A DNA stretch of 64,000 nucleotides from Galaxea fascicularis (Eukaryota; Cnidaria; Anthozoa; Scleractinia; Euphylliidae). Under the pieces are notes generated by a model. That model was not told the DNA's origin, did no database searches, and saw only the letters and a list, made by a program, of their open reading frames with translations. Below are positions 52,002-62,952 of the stretch, in pieces; within the stretch, counting starts at the first letter, position 1; every line of letters begins with the position of its first letter. The stretch spans positions 41,663,025 to 41,727,024 of the forward strand of contig OX419335.1 of the NCBI GenBank assembly GCA_948470475.1, read 5' to 3'. The position numbers were made by a program, and so were the translations under genes.

Positions 52002-52614
52002 TCTCGCTTTCTGTTTAACACTGATATGAAGAGTAAGAGACATGACGACCGGTTTCTGCGGTTGTTTGATGTCGCCATATTGGTTGTCTTGGCTAAAGTT
52101 GGGCTTGATTTGTTCGTTAGCCATCCAACGAACGTCAGAACCATAGGCAATACGTTGGGAGAAAATAAGATTTGATGTTCAAAACGAACAATTAGTTCAT
52201 TGTGCCCTATTGTTTCAGCTTTTCAGTTTGTTCTTCATCTATTCATTAGTAGGAAATGTAAATTAAGATTAAGAGGTCTGTACTGTTGATTAACCATTAA
52301 GTGAGTTCTTGTTTAGGACTGGGCTACTTATCAAAGCGTCAAATTATGGATTCTCTTTACCTTCAAAGAATGTGAAGTATTCGGTATATGTGAGCGGCAT
52401 TGAGCAACTTCACGTTTCATGACATCTAACATAGTACGTGGGAAGCGAAGAAAGCATGGAACAAGAAATTGCTCTTGATTCGGTCACGTCAACAGAAAAC
52501 ATCATAAATATTTCTCAAAGCACTTTTCTCAATTTGTAGTCAGGTGGAAAACAGCACGGAGTTCAACTTCAGTGCCAATATAACTGACTGCAATTGAATT
52601 AAAACGCAAAAAAT

Positions 52615-52980
52615 TTACATTACGCATGATTCAACAATACCTGTTAGAGTCAGTAAAAATGGCTGGGAGTGATCGATTGCGTTGAAATCGGAATTGGATC
52701 GTTTCCCGTGAAAGTGATTTACAGAGAAAAGAATGAAAGCTGGGGTAAGGTCTGGGGGAAGCCTAATTGCAACACGCAAGCGTGGGTTCCAGTGCTCTAT
52801 CACACTCTTTAGGGTTTCTTCTAAGTCGACGCAAAAGCCGTCTGAGAAGGAAATTTCTCCGACAGCTTCACATGGCTTCAGGCGGATGAAAATAAATTTC
52901 GAGTGTACTTTATTTTTGGATAACGACCTCAGGAATCGTATTTCATTCTCGCATTTTGTAGTTAACTGTGCGGAGGCCAC
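52615..52980 (-). pseudogene. Orphan exon-like coding segment
   Basis: Read on the minus strand from an acceptor-like CCCCTCAG (about 52986), about 115 codons are open with coding-like composition (IRLKPCEAVGEISFSDGF, LKSVIEHWNPRLRVAIRLP), up to a donor-like CTAACAG|GTATTG near 52644. No partner exon was found between it and the Crumbs start. It may be a remnant of a gene or transposon; the family was not recognised. Minus-strand pieces at 53505-54081 may belong to the same decayed locus. Confidence 0.3.
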
Positions 52981-54801
52981 TCTGAGGGGAGGGGGCTGAC
53001 TCTAGAAATGGTTAAAACAAGTTTACGGCCCCTCCCCTTGCGTGGTCCCTGGGCCTAGGATAGAGTAGGCTGTTCGAAACCAAAAACGGATATTGCGTTT
53101 TTCTGGGAAAATTCAAAAACAGAATCCATAGTATCAAAAGCCTATCCATACTCGGAAAGGATACATCAGATCAAATCTTAATCCGGATTTTTTTAGATTC
53201 CTGATCCAGGCGAGAGAAAGGATACGAAAAAAGAAGCACACATTAGCACTGAGCGGCCTTTCTGTGTTATTACTAGTCCGAGTCTCGTCATGCCATTACC
53301 GATCATTACAGGATGCATTATGGTAAATTGACGTACGATTCATCACTGCCTAAAAAATCTATTTAGATGTACAGATAAAACCAGTAGTGGTCGGAACGAC
53401 ATCAATTATGCGACAAGGCTATAATGTGATGTATTTTTGAGTCCAATATCAAACGATTTTTAAACCGCAACTGAACATTCTAGATTTCCAAGAGTCCACA
53501 AAGTTTAACAGGATTTGGTTTTGCAATTCCACAGGTGGTCTGCCTCCATGAGGAAAGTCGCCATGAACTGAGAGAATTCTCGATAACTGCTACTCAGGAC
53601 ATACGAAAATGACTGCAAACTCTTCGAGCGAATAGCTCGGAACAATAAGCTCATTAAAGTTTCGGCATCGCACATGTCTCCTACACTGTTGCAGCTCTTT
53701 ATTAGAGTCGAGCAGTTCCTCGACAAAAGAAAACAAACTTCCCGCAATTTTGTTTATTTATTTTTTTTTTAATCTCCAAACGCTGCGCACGCAGTTTATG
53801 TTGGGTGCTCCATTCTGCGTTTTTTGGTAGGAAAGATTCCAAATAATCTAACATCAAAACTTCTCCCAGAGAAACTGAACGCACCCTTAATATTCCAAGT
53901 CAAATGACTGATTTCCTTTGGATGTCAGGCCGAAGTCTACTAATTGCCAGTTGGCATCACTATACGGTAACAAAGTTTTCATGGATACACTAAAGTTTAT
54001 TTGCTGTCTCAGACGATTTGAAACTAATCCTTGGTGGCCATTTTTACTCTCGATCTGACTCTTGATCCTTGAAATTGCCAAAAGTTTCTACTTTTGCTGT
54101 GGACTTTGATGTGGCGTCGCATGGGTGCTGGATTATCCTTTATTTGTTTATTCCCAGGCCCTTATTTGATGGTTAAATTCAAACTGTTATGAAAGAAAAT
54201 AATGCGATCGTTCTTTCTCTGGATCAGGCCCGCAGGCAGATTTTTCCGTGGGAGGGCGCGATTTGTCCGTGGGAAACGGACAAACGAGGGTCCGGGGGCA
54301 AACCGCGTACGTTTTGAGGGCAGCATATATGATATGGAAACAGGCAGCTGAAAAATGTGAATATTACTCAAATTGTAAACTTCAAAATGTTTTCTTTTCG
54401 CACGGAAGCAGAATAATAACGATAATGATAATAATAATGTTGGGAAAAATGTCACACTTTAAAAGGAATAAAAATAGAAACAAAGTTGGAAATTCGTACT
54501 TATACCGATTTAATTTTGACAGTGTCGTTCTCTTGTGTGACATTATTCCGTAAAGTAGATCGTAATCAACAGCAAACCGAGTGGCATTAGGTTTGCTGTT
54601 GATCATCACGATCTTTTAGGAATGTCCCAAGCTCAAGCCTCCTTGGGTGCTTCTTAGCAAACACATCCAGACTTCTTCCAGGTCAATGTCTGTTAGATGG
54701 TGGATGTGCATAAGGGCCAGAGAGGAAAGCCTCTCTTGTATTACTGCTGGCTCTGTTGGTCAACTAAAAAGTGGACCTCCGCAGCTTGAGGAGTGTGTGT
54801 G

Positions 54802-54821
54802 CGGGGGGGGGGGGGGGGGGG
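54802..54821. repeat. Poly-G run
   Basis: About 20 G bases inside the GC-rich repeat related to 6410-6510. Confidence 0.8.
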
Positions 54822-54898
54822 AGCCTGAGGAGTAGAAGGGGAGCGCACCCATCGCACCTGCCCTCACTACGGGCCTGGAGATAGCCAACAAACATTTG

Positions 54899-55265
54899 GG
54901 AGCTTAAGCAAAGAGGACGGCAACAGCAATCCGGCAACGAGAATGCTACGAACAGAATTTCTTTTTATCACAAACAGAAACAAATGCTCTGCGCTTGCGT
55001 TTTACAGTTTTGTAGAGTTGCCTTCATCTGCAAAACAACAATGTGAAATGGCCAAATGTTAGGTTTTCTGGAGAACGTCAGTGTATGACGTCAACATGTT
55101 CTTTCTTTTCCTTACTTTGACGTCATTCATAGAAACTTACTCTCTAAAAAGTTCGCCAGCATTTCCCAGGTTAAACAAATTTGAATTATCGCGAGAGAAT
55201 TACAAAAATGAGGACATGTTAATTTTTAAGTGACGTTGCTGTCGCCGTTGTCGTTGCTTAAGCTC
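54899..55265. mobile_element. MITE with 'gagcttaagcaa' ends
   Basis: The left end 'gagcttaagcaaagagg' followed by 'acggcaacag' pairs with the right end 'ctgtcgccgttgtcgt' followed by 'tgcttaagctc'. The interior resembles that of the element at 20755-21140. Confidence 0.7.
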
Positions 55266-56147
55266 TCCAATAACAGCGCCGACAGAAACGACTGCGCATC
55301 AGGCGAGAAACGCCGGGAATCACGAATCCCGCTGAGACGGGATTAATTTCAAAACATAAGTATAAAAAGTAGTATGTGCCCGCTGGGAAGGCTAATTGGT
55401 TTAGTCAACCAATTTTGGTCTGAGATATGACAGTTTGAGTGTAGAAAAGGATGTCACTTTGTTTTTTGGAAAATTATTTATGCTAAACTGAAGCGTTATT
55501 GAGTGCCGTTATCAGACCGAGTAGGGGAAGCCGTGGGTTAGGTAGGGAAACGGCTGACATTTCAGACTACAGACCGGGCAGTCATCTACACTAGGAATTG
55601 AAAGATGAACTGAATTAGCCTCTGCCTGATATTTTCCTTCAGATTAGTTTATGGGGCTATAACAATAACAGAATTGGTTCTAGACGACAGCGAGTCGAGT
55701 CTGCGGCCGGAAGGGTGCGCTTTTTTGTTATTATAGTGTGTCGTGAGAGTCGTGGTCTGGTATAAGGTTTGGTTTCTACCTTATACTCGAAGATACCAGC
55801 TTACGTGTACAAGGAGCTTCTAGTTCGATCAAATCTGTAAACCTTTATGATGGATTAGGGATAAGGATGATATTTGATTATCTTAAGCCTAAGATTATCT
55901 AATTTGATACTTGATTATTTGCATGATTATTATATCTTAGCCTAAGATTAAAGTAGCTGCTATTCCGGCTACTTAAACTCAGGCTGCCCGCTTATTTTAG
56001 AAACTCGATAAAATCGGAAATGTTCGCCTCTTAAAAGTTCAATCGAGTTTGGATAGAATTCAGTATGGAATCAGTAAAATGTACAGCGAGTTAAATTCCC
56101 GCTCCACCAGCGAGCAGTCTCTCTTTTGCTCTAAAAATTATGTGTAA

Positions 56148-56347
56148 AGGCCCGTTTACACAGGCGATTTTTGTCGCGCTGAAGTTGCATCAAGTTTCAA
56201 ACATGTTCGAAACCTCTACGATATCGCGGCGACAAATCGCACGGAAAATCGCATCTGGTTTACACGTGCGATTTTGAAGTTGCAACTTTAGCGCGACAAA
56301 AATTGCATCGAGTTGCCGCGACAAAAATCGCCTGTGTAAACGGGCCT
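56148..56347. mobile_element. MITE with 'aggcccgtttacacagg' ends and TAA duplication
   Basis: About 30 bases at each end are near-perfect inverted repeats (left 'aggcccgtttacacaggcga', right its inverse). TAA flanks both sides (56145-56147 and 56348-56350), as for PIF/Harbinger-type insertions. The interior carries further 'gttgca' / 'cgcgacaa' inverted blocks. Confidence 0.85.
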
Positions 56348-56391
56348 TAACGAACGAACGAACACGATACACGAGCTGCAAATCCGCGAGA

Positions 56392-56453
56392 CGGTAGTTT
56401 CGTGGGCGCCAGTTGGAGATTTTCGCTCGTAACTGGCGCCCACGAAACTACCG
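56392..56453. repeat. Perfect 23-bp hairpin
   Basis: Arms 56392-56414 and 56431-56453 are perfect inverted copies (core 'cgtgggcgccagtt') around a 16-base loop. It lies 40 bases after the MITE. Confidence 0.85.
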
Positions 56454-56689
56454 GCTTGCGGCTTCGTTGCTCGCACATCGCGTCCGTCCAATCGTCCCAC
56501 AGATTATATTACATTCAAATTTAAAGAACAAAATACACTATTTTTACGACGGAAGATTAAGCAGGCAAATACGCCATGAGCAAGAAAACTACTCTCCTTG
56601 AAAAATAATTAAACAACAAGTGTTTTTGGCGTGGTCCTCCCATAAGTAGGAGGGCTTGGTACGCAGCAGTAAACAACACCAAGGGCCCG

Positions 56690-56850
56690 TTTCTCGTAAG
56701 TCCCGTGAACTTTTCGGGCCTGAAAAGCCATTTCAAAAATTCTGAAATCCCGGCCTTTAACTATGATTTCAAGTAACGATAGGACACATTTGCTGTAAAA
56801 GTTCATGCCTGAAAACAACTTCGTTTTCAAAATTGGTAGGAAATTGTAAA
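56690..56850. mobile_element. Truncated MITE of the 'cccgtttctcg' family
   Basis: It shares 'gggcccgtttctcg', 'acttttcgggcctgaaaa' and 'atgatttcaagtaacga' with the elements at 5864-6095 and 13931-14130; one end is missing. Confidence 0.55.
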
Positions 56851-56904
56851 ATCGGAGGGATGTAAAGATATTCACAACTACGCTGAGTCTAAGGAGTCTT
56901 ACTA

Positions 56905-57716
56905 ATATGCGAGCCAGCGAGCCATGCGAGTCATGGTGCTAGCCATGCGAGTGTCACAAGGCGAGCCAAGTGAGCCTTGGTGCGATCGAGTCAATGCGAG
57001 CTATGGTGCGAGTCATGCGAGCCATGAAGATATGGCTCGACTGTTCAGGCTCGGTTCAAACGTCGAACTTCTCATGTGCCGAATCGAATGCTAATTAGGA
57101 AAATCTTTTTTCGTATTCATTTGCATTAGATTCGGCACTTAAAAAGTTCGACGTATGAACCGGGCCTAAGGAAAAAAAATACTCCCTAAATCTAGTAAAA
57201 TAGATTCGGAAAAAGGGAGCGAATTCAGTATCGAGAGTTACGTTAATTTCTTTTAACTTTTTGCTTCCATTGCCAGCTTCAAAACAAGGACTTCATAGGG
57301 CATAATCACCCCAACGTTTCTTCTTTTATTATTCCACAATATTTGACCTTGACAATCGGGTCCAAAAACAGGGGTTCGGAGGTGAGTTCCGATGTGGCAT
57401 TATGTTACCCATATTTCATGATGTTTTGAAATAAATCAGTTTACAATCAATACGCGTCTTCTACGATGTTTTTCAGCGAAATTTGCACAACTTTCCATTC
57501 CAAGCAATGAATATGAATCGCTTCAAAAACAAAACATTGCACGAAATAAATTCATGGTATGGCTTAGAATCAAACTGGATTTAAGACGTCGTTAGCGTAT
57601 CTGGCATCAAAAAAAAATATTTCACAAACATATTTACCTACAGCGTTTAATAAATATGTTTTTTATGTTTTTGCTCATGGCCGCTTGACTCGCATGACTC
57701 GCATGGCTCGCTGGCC
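56905..57716. repeat. Repeat with inverted GAGCCATGCGAGTC clusters and nested MITE
   Basis: 'gcgagccatgcgagtcatg' and variants are clustered at 56905-57030, and inverted copies ('catgactcgcatggctcgc') close the segment at about 57684-57716. Inside, 57047-57170 is flanked by inverted 'ggttcaaacgtcgaac' / 'gttcgacgtatgaacc', a nested small MITE. Confidence 0.55.
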
Positions 57717-58670
57717 GTGCCAAAGATATGAGTTTTCAAGTCAAAGGGTCAGGAACAAGAGTGATACAAATTTGCGAAGGAAAATGATGTTTTTTTTTAT
57801 AAATGTCGCCTACGACACCGATCATGAGAAATATTCTCCAACGATTTGCGCTAAACATAAAGCTGAGGCAGCTGAGGCAAGATTCTACCCCTAACGGTCA
57901 TAATATTTCAATAGGCCCGGAAATGACGGGTCTAAAATAGCATTTGAGAATCTCAGGATTTAGCACAGGACCGAAACTCCAGTATCGGGTTATGGCTAAC
58001 CCTGGTTTATTCTTACCAGACATGGTGGAAAATTTAGCTGTAATCTTGTTACTAAAAAATTATTGGAACAAAAGAACCTTGTATTTATGCGTTAACTGAT
58101 GGTCTCAAATTGTTCGATCAAATCAAGCAGTGGAGTCTGTTCAATTCTAATTATCTCAGTTGTTCCTCAATCAAGCTACAAAAGAACATAATTATTAAGT
58201 GTGAGGGAGGTATTTCAAAAGGGCTTAAAATGTCCTTAATTTTTCTGATATTCGACCTGATGTCAACTAATACTCTAAACTTTACGGGAGACTGTTGACC
58301 TACAAGTGTCTTCTCTGTTCATCTGTAACAACAATGAAATATAATTATCAAGTCGGTCGAAATCTGGACGGTATTAAAATAGGATTTAAATTTTCCTGAT
58401 CACGACCTCTATGACTAATCTCTGAACGTTCTCGCCTCGTGAGCAGATGCCTGACAAAAAGTCTAATCTCCCAGGTAATATCAAAATTAGATTAGTGGCT
58501 ATGGTCTCCCTAACAAAAGAAAGTGAGAAACTATTGAAAAATAGACTCACAAAACCTGAATATGAACTGCTCAGTGTATGAATGCATGAATTATTAGAAG
58601 CCGTGAGAAACGCTCTTGTTTTCAGTATTAACTGCACCAAAACGAAGCGAGCGAAAAAATACTTTAAGGC

Positions 58671-59678
58671 ATGAACGAATCACGTAACACCACGAATCTT
58701 GCAACGCCTCACGCAGGGCAGTCAAGTACTTATCCTCTCCCGCTAAGAAGTCAAGAAGAAGCCATTTTTGAAATTTGCGTGGGATGTGTTTTGTTCTTTG
58801 TTGGTATAGCAGGGAATGGACTCGTATGCTATGTAGTCAGTCGAAGTCGTTTCACCACATCTTCGATGTATTTTTTTCTGGTTCAGCTCGCGGTCGCCGA
58901 CATTTTGGTGTGTTCAGTCTCCATCCCACTAACCCTGGTAACTCTACAGCCTCCAACATTACTGCTGATACAAAACGACGTTTTCTGCAAGGTCGTTCGC
59001 TTCGTTCAGTATCTTTTACCACCAGCATCAGTGAGCATCCTCACGGCCACAGCAGCTGACCGCTTCTTACACATTTGCTATCCTCTAAGATTTCTAAACC
59101 GAGCCAAGAAAATAAAACTCCTCGCAATATTTTCGTGGTGTTACGCCGTAGTCTTAACAGTTCCTGTCTTATATCTGATTAACTCTCGACCAGTTGTTTT
59201 CAACGACGGCAAAGTTTACCAATTCTGCGCGATAAAGGAGACTTCTACAGACATGAAACTTGGTCCCATTTATTTGATAGTGCGTGGGATTCTGGGTCTA
59301 CTTACTCCTCTGGTAATTATCATCTTCCTCTATTACAAGATTGTAAAGATAATATGGAATCGCAAGACCGTCAAAAGCCGAATGCGAAGAAACGTAATCA
59401 AAAGTTTAACAATGGTGGTCGTTGCGTTTTTCCTGAGCTGGTCGCCATTTTCAATCATATCGAAGTATTCTATTCTCGTCGAAAAACGCTATGATACTAT
59501 TTCCAGAGCAGAGATAATAACATTTTGGATAGGACTGACAGCTTCTGTGTACAATCCCCTTATTTATGGATTCTACAACAAGAATTTCCGGGAAGCGTTC
59601 CGCGAGGTGGTGCTGCAAAGAAAAGCAAAACAATTTATCCTTAGGGAAGGGTTTATAAGAAAAGCACCAGATCCCTGA
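58671..59678 (+). CDS. Rhodopsin-family (class A) GPCR
   Basis: An intronless frame of 335 aa with seven hydrophobic helices. Class A marks are present: N49 in GNGLV (TM1), D77 in LAVAD (TM2), C106 and C186 for the extracellular disulfide, D130-R131-F132 in place of DRY (end of TM3), W257-S-P259 (TM6) and N295-P-L-I-Y299 (TM7). Two N-glycosylation sequons (N2, N6) lie in the extracellular N-terminus, and the C-terminal tail is short and basic. The pattern resembles peptide-type receptors, but the ligand cannot be told. Single-exon class A receptors are common in cnidarians, often in expanded lineage-specific groups. The ATG at 58671 is the only suitable start before TM1. Confidence 0.92.
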   Translation: MNESRNTTNLATPHAGQSSTYPLPLRSQEEAIFEICVGCVLFFVGIAGNGLVCYVVSRSRFTTSSMYFFLVQLAVADILVCSVSIPLTLVTLQPPTLLLIQNDVFCKVVRFVQYLLPPASVSILTATAADRFLHICYPLRFLNRAKKIKLLAIFSWCYAVVLTVPVLYLINSRPVVFNDGKVYQFCAIKETSTDMKLGPIYLIVRGILGLLTPLVIIIFLYYKIVKIIWNRKTVKSRMRRNVIKSLTMVVVAFFLSWSPFSIISKYSILVEKRYDTISRAEIITFWIGLTASVYNPLIYGFYNKNFREAFREVVLQRKAKQFILREGFIRKAPDP

Positions 59679-59967
59679 GCCAGAAAATGGAACACCCATC
59701 TTGCTTACATGCAGCGCAAAGATGACTTGACTTCAGCAAGTTTGCAAACAATTTCCAGATTCATATTGATATATTTTTTATTTGATGGGGGCTGGAGGGT
59801 TGTAGCCTCTGTCCCCCACCCCCACAATAATTTTGCCACCGTTTTGAATTACTTGTTCGCTTTTGCCAAGTTATCCGGTTTTTCGCATTAAATTAATCGT
59901 GTGCTGAAAATATTACATAAGCAAATGTCAAACAGAATTACGAAGACCAACAAAATCGTGCAGCACG

Positions 59968-60863
59968 CAAACCACTGTTATAGTGTAAAACGAGGTACGA
60001 TGATGAGTGCATCAGAAACATATCGTTTTTAGCTAGGGAAACTTGCCCTTTTTATTGCCAAAATGTGCAAAGTTAAATGTCGAAAATATAACAAATAAAC
60101 TATGTCCAAAATGCCTCTCAAAACGCAAGAAAACGCATCAGTTCCGAAGTTTTCAATTTCCCTACGACCTCCCTCCCGCCTTTGTGTGCGCCATTTTATA
60201 CTAGGGAAATTTTAATGAGGCCCAGCGAGGTCGACACAACTGGTAAGGAGTAATGTGATTAAAAAGTGTGAGATTAATTAAAAAATAACTCTGATTGACA
60301 TTGATTTCAGTGTTGGCTTGCTATTCCCCACAAAAAATCGAATCCCCTTTACAATGGCCAATTACATTGTCAACTCACGGCAGTTGATAAAACCAAATCC
60401 TCTAAATGAATTGCTTGGTTCCAAGAACAGCTTAACTTTGTATCCCAACATTAGTATTTTTATATCGTGTAACGGTACGAAAACCTGATGGGATAATTAA
60501 AGAATGCGCCAATTGGTCTGCCTTAACCCCCGTAAACTACTTAATTGAAGCATTTTTCTGCCAAAGGGCGATCCGAGCTTAACCCTTTAAACCCAACATG
60601 AAATTGATCAGTATGAAATTTCTCCTTGTAATATCAGCGCCTTTTAACTGAACATAGTGGTCACGAGAATTAAGAAAAGGATCAACCAAGATGAACTGAT
60701 TTCTTGATATTTAAAAAACTACTCCCCATTACTTTTACAGAAAATGCGTGTTCGCCGCATCGTGATCTTTGCCCTGAGAGTTTGAGGAACCGGCTCTATT
60801 ATCAATGTATTATCCAAAAACAACTATCGGAGGGAGATAGAGCAAATAATTCCGGCCCACATC
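59968..60863. repeat. Segmental repeat A, copy 1
   Basis: About 0.9 kb, highly similar to 62953-63882 in the same orientation; about 300 bases near the right end are almost identical. No intact open frame. It includes 'gcctctcaaaacgcaagaaa' and 'gacctccctcccgcc'. Confidence 0.9.
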
Positions 60864-61139
60864 AATCTTCCAGTTCACCTCAGATCTGACCTTGCGGACA
60901 GAAGGTCGAAATAAAATGCGAATCAGTAAACACCCCAGACATAGACACAACAAACTAGCAGGAATCAAGGATTATAAGGATTTCGTTCGTTCCTTCGGTA
61001 AGTACGGCTGTGGCTTTAATTGGTGTTGCGTCCTGCGTGTCACTAGTCAATAGAATCATTCCTAATTATCTTATTTAGACCTCACAAACCTGACTCTCCT
61101 TTTTGATCATCTTAAATTACAATGACCTTTCTTTGCTCT

Positions 61140-61260
61140 CGGCAGTATATGAAGCACATGTGGGTATTAGCTTTGGAATGCTGATGAGGCCTAACAAGGC
61201 CGAAACAGCTGTCCATGGCTGCTAATGCTCAGGGTCAAACTTTATTTGGTAGATTTAAGG
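61140..61260 (+). other. Segment carrying a hammerhead ribozyme motif
   Basis: The flanks of the ribozyme contain 'atatgaagcaca', which recurs about 235 bases later (61381); this could mark the unit of a small tandem-type retroelement (retrozyme), but only one ribozyme copy is seen. Confidence 0.4.
61164..61227 (+). ncRNA. Type I hammerhead ribozyme motif
   Basis: All conserved core parts are present in order. Stem I 5' strand ATTAGC (61166-61171) and ATG (61178-61180), core CTGATGA (61181-61187), stem II GGCC / GGCC with loop TAACAA (61188-61201), GAAA (61202-61205), a short palindromic stem III CAGCTG (61206-61211), then T and cleavage-site C (61212-61213), and stem I 3' strand CAT (61214-61216) and GCTAAT (61221-61226). 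The stem I internal loop and the stem II loop are placed as in active ribozymes. A very short stem III that favours dimers is typical of retroelement-borne hammerheads in animals. Confidence 0.75.
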
Positions 61261-61439
61261 GGTAATACCCGCTACTACGTGGCCCTAGTGCCCAATAAGT
61301 GGCTTTCAGCTTACCTAAACACATTAATTTGTTTGGTATTCTTGTCATTCCAAGCCACATCCCACAAGCCTTACACTTTCATATGAAGCACAAAGGTTTG
61401 TGGAGCCGAGCAAATACATAAATAACAAATTCACATGAA

Positions 61440-61570
61440 CATAAGACTGGTCGGAGGTAAACTAGTTGGCTATTATATTTACAAGGATAACCGAGGAGTT
61501 GAACCAGGCACTTACCCAGAACAACATCAGCGATATCACTCTTCAACCTAACTGTCATTAATCCTGCGCT
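61440..61570 (+). repeat. Second copy of the 13.2 kb SINE body
   Basis: It shares 'agttggctat', 'tttacaaggat', 'gaggagttgaaccaggcac' and 'gaacaacatcagc' with 13262-13345, then diverges before the tRNA-like head. Confidence 0.55.
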
Positions 61571-62009
61571 ACATCAATACGGCTTATAATGAGTGGAGCA
61601 AGACGACAAGTGACATGGCTCCGAAAACACTAGAGGCGAGAAGTTATAAACTTCCGTCTATTTTGGGGATTTTTCTAGAAAAACGTAACCTTTTTATAGA
61701 GGTCAATAGAGACAAGCATATTCCAGCTTCCGGGGGTTTTCGTTTGTCACACAATCGCGCAAAACAAATCTTAGATAATCAAGTTTGGACTTAATTAAAC
61801 AAAATTACTGCCATTGTCAAATTTTGTGAATTCTAATGCTCTTTTTTTTAATTCGGGTGCTTCTCTTTCCAACATTCATAAGCGCCCCCAATAATTGCCG
61901 CCATTTTGAATTACTTGAGAGTTTGCTTTTATATACAGCTATAATTAAGTTTTCCGGCTCTTTCATCGAGGAACCTCGACGTCGGACTTTTTAAGTCCTT
62001 CGAAAGAGA

Positions 62010-62260
62010 AAGACGAGGTAAGTGTCTTAGATGATGGCGCTATAAATCAAAAAACATTTTCATCATCAGGAACTCATTCTTTATTTTGTCAAAATGTACA
62101 AAATAAACACACACACAACATACCGAAATTGCCACTAAAAACGCTGGGAAACACATTTCAGAAGCTCTCAATTCCAGCCTCCACCGGACCACCCGCCTTG
62201 GCGGTCGGTAGCTGCCGCCTCCCCATTCGAAATTACGCTCCGCGGTCCATGTTGAAACAC
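62010..62260. repeat. Diverged partial copy of repeat A
   Basis: It has 'gacgaggtaagtgtcttaga', 'gtcaaaatgtacaaaataaa' and 'cagaagctctcaattcc', in the same order as the start of copies A and A', with many changes. It probably represents an older duplication. Confidence 0.45.
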
Positions 62261-62541
62261 CACTGTCAGAATACTTCCCGTGGTTTACCTGTTTCAGTTG
62301 AGAATTTTTAATAGCGTCGTGAATGTTCGTCATGCAATTGTTTTTTTTTTTGTCCATCAAACTTGATGAAAATAAACATCTTGACTGAATTCCTTCAAAC
62401 ACAAAAATGTGTGCTACTTTGTACTTGGCAATTAACAGTTCTATTGAGAAGCACCGAGTTATTCTTTGTTATTGTTGTTATTTAATACAAACTTTGAATG
62501 TTCGCACGAAAATGTCGAGCCTCTTGGAGCGAACGAAAACT

Positions 62542-62640
62542 TTTATTGCATCAGCTTATTATACAACCGTTTGGTAATTAGCTAGTGTTTATTGTAAACG
62601 TGCTGGCAAAATCTGACATAGTTGAGCCTATTCTAATGAT
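62542..62640. repeat. Segmental repeat B, copy 1
   Basis: About 100 bases ('ttattgcatcagcttattat' to 'cctattctaatgatc'), repeated almost exactly at 63902-64000, where the window ends. Confidence 0.9.
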
Positions 62641-62952
62641 CTTAACAGAATGTAAACAGCCGCTACAATCGCTTTTGCCTAGCAGATTCTCAAACATCTC
62701 CTTAGTTTTGTTTCAATCCTCCAAAAACCTTAAACGAAGAGAGAGCACGTAACAAGATTTATTTTCGTAGTCATATCAGGGAAATAGAATAAAAATTACT
62801 CTAAAAGAATTACAAAGCGGCAGCACAAGTGGCTCAACATTCACCAGTTCACATATTTTTGTGACGTTGGTTCAGTATCCAATCAGAATTCAAAGACGGC
62901 TAACATAAGCAAATTTCGAGTATTTGTGGCTTTTACGATTGGCTTTCGAAGA

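Larger units (their letters stand above)
52002..58670. other. Intergenic region, Crumbs to GPCR
   Basis: Beyond the Crumbs promoter side (from 52002), no firm gene. It contains a possible decayed coding exon (52615-52980), further weak minus-strand open pieces (53505-54081), a small hairpin at about 54555-54615, a poly-G run (54802-54821), a MITE (54899-55265), a second MITE (56148-56347), a 23-bp hairpin (56392-56453), a MITE fragment (56690-56850) and a repeat with GAGCCATGCGAGTC units (56905-57716). Confidence 0.5.

Noticed and set aside
62040..62402. 120-codon minus-strand frame
   Set aside because: It lies over a diverged copy of repeat A; the equivalent parts of the other copies are full of stops, so it is not a conserved gene.
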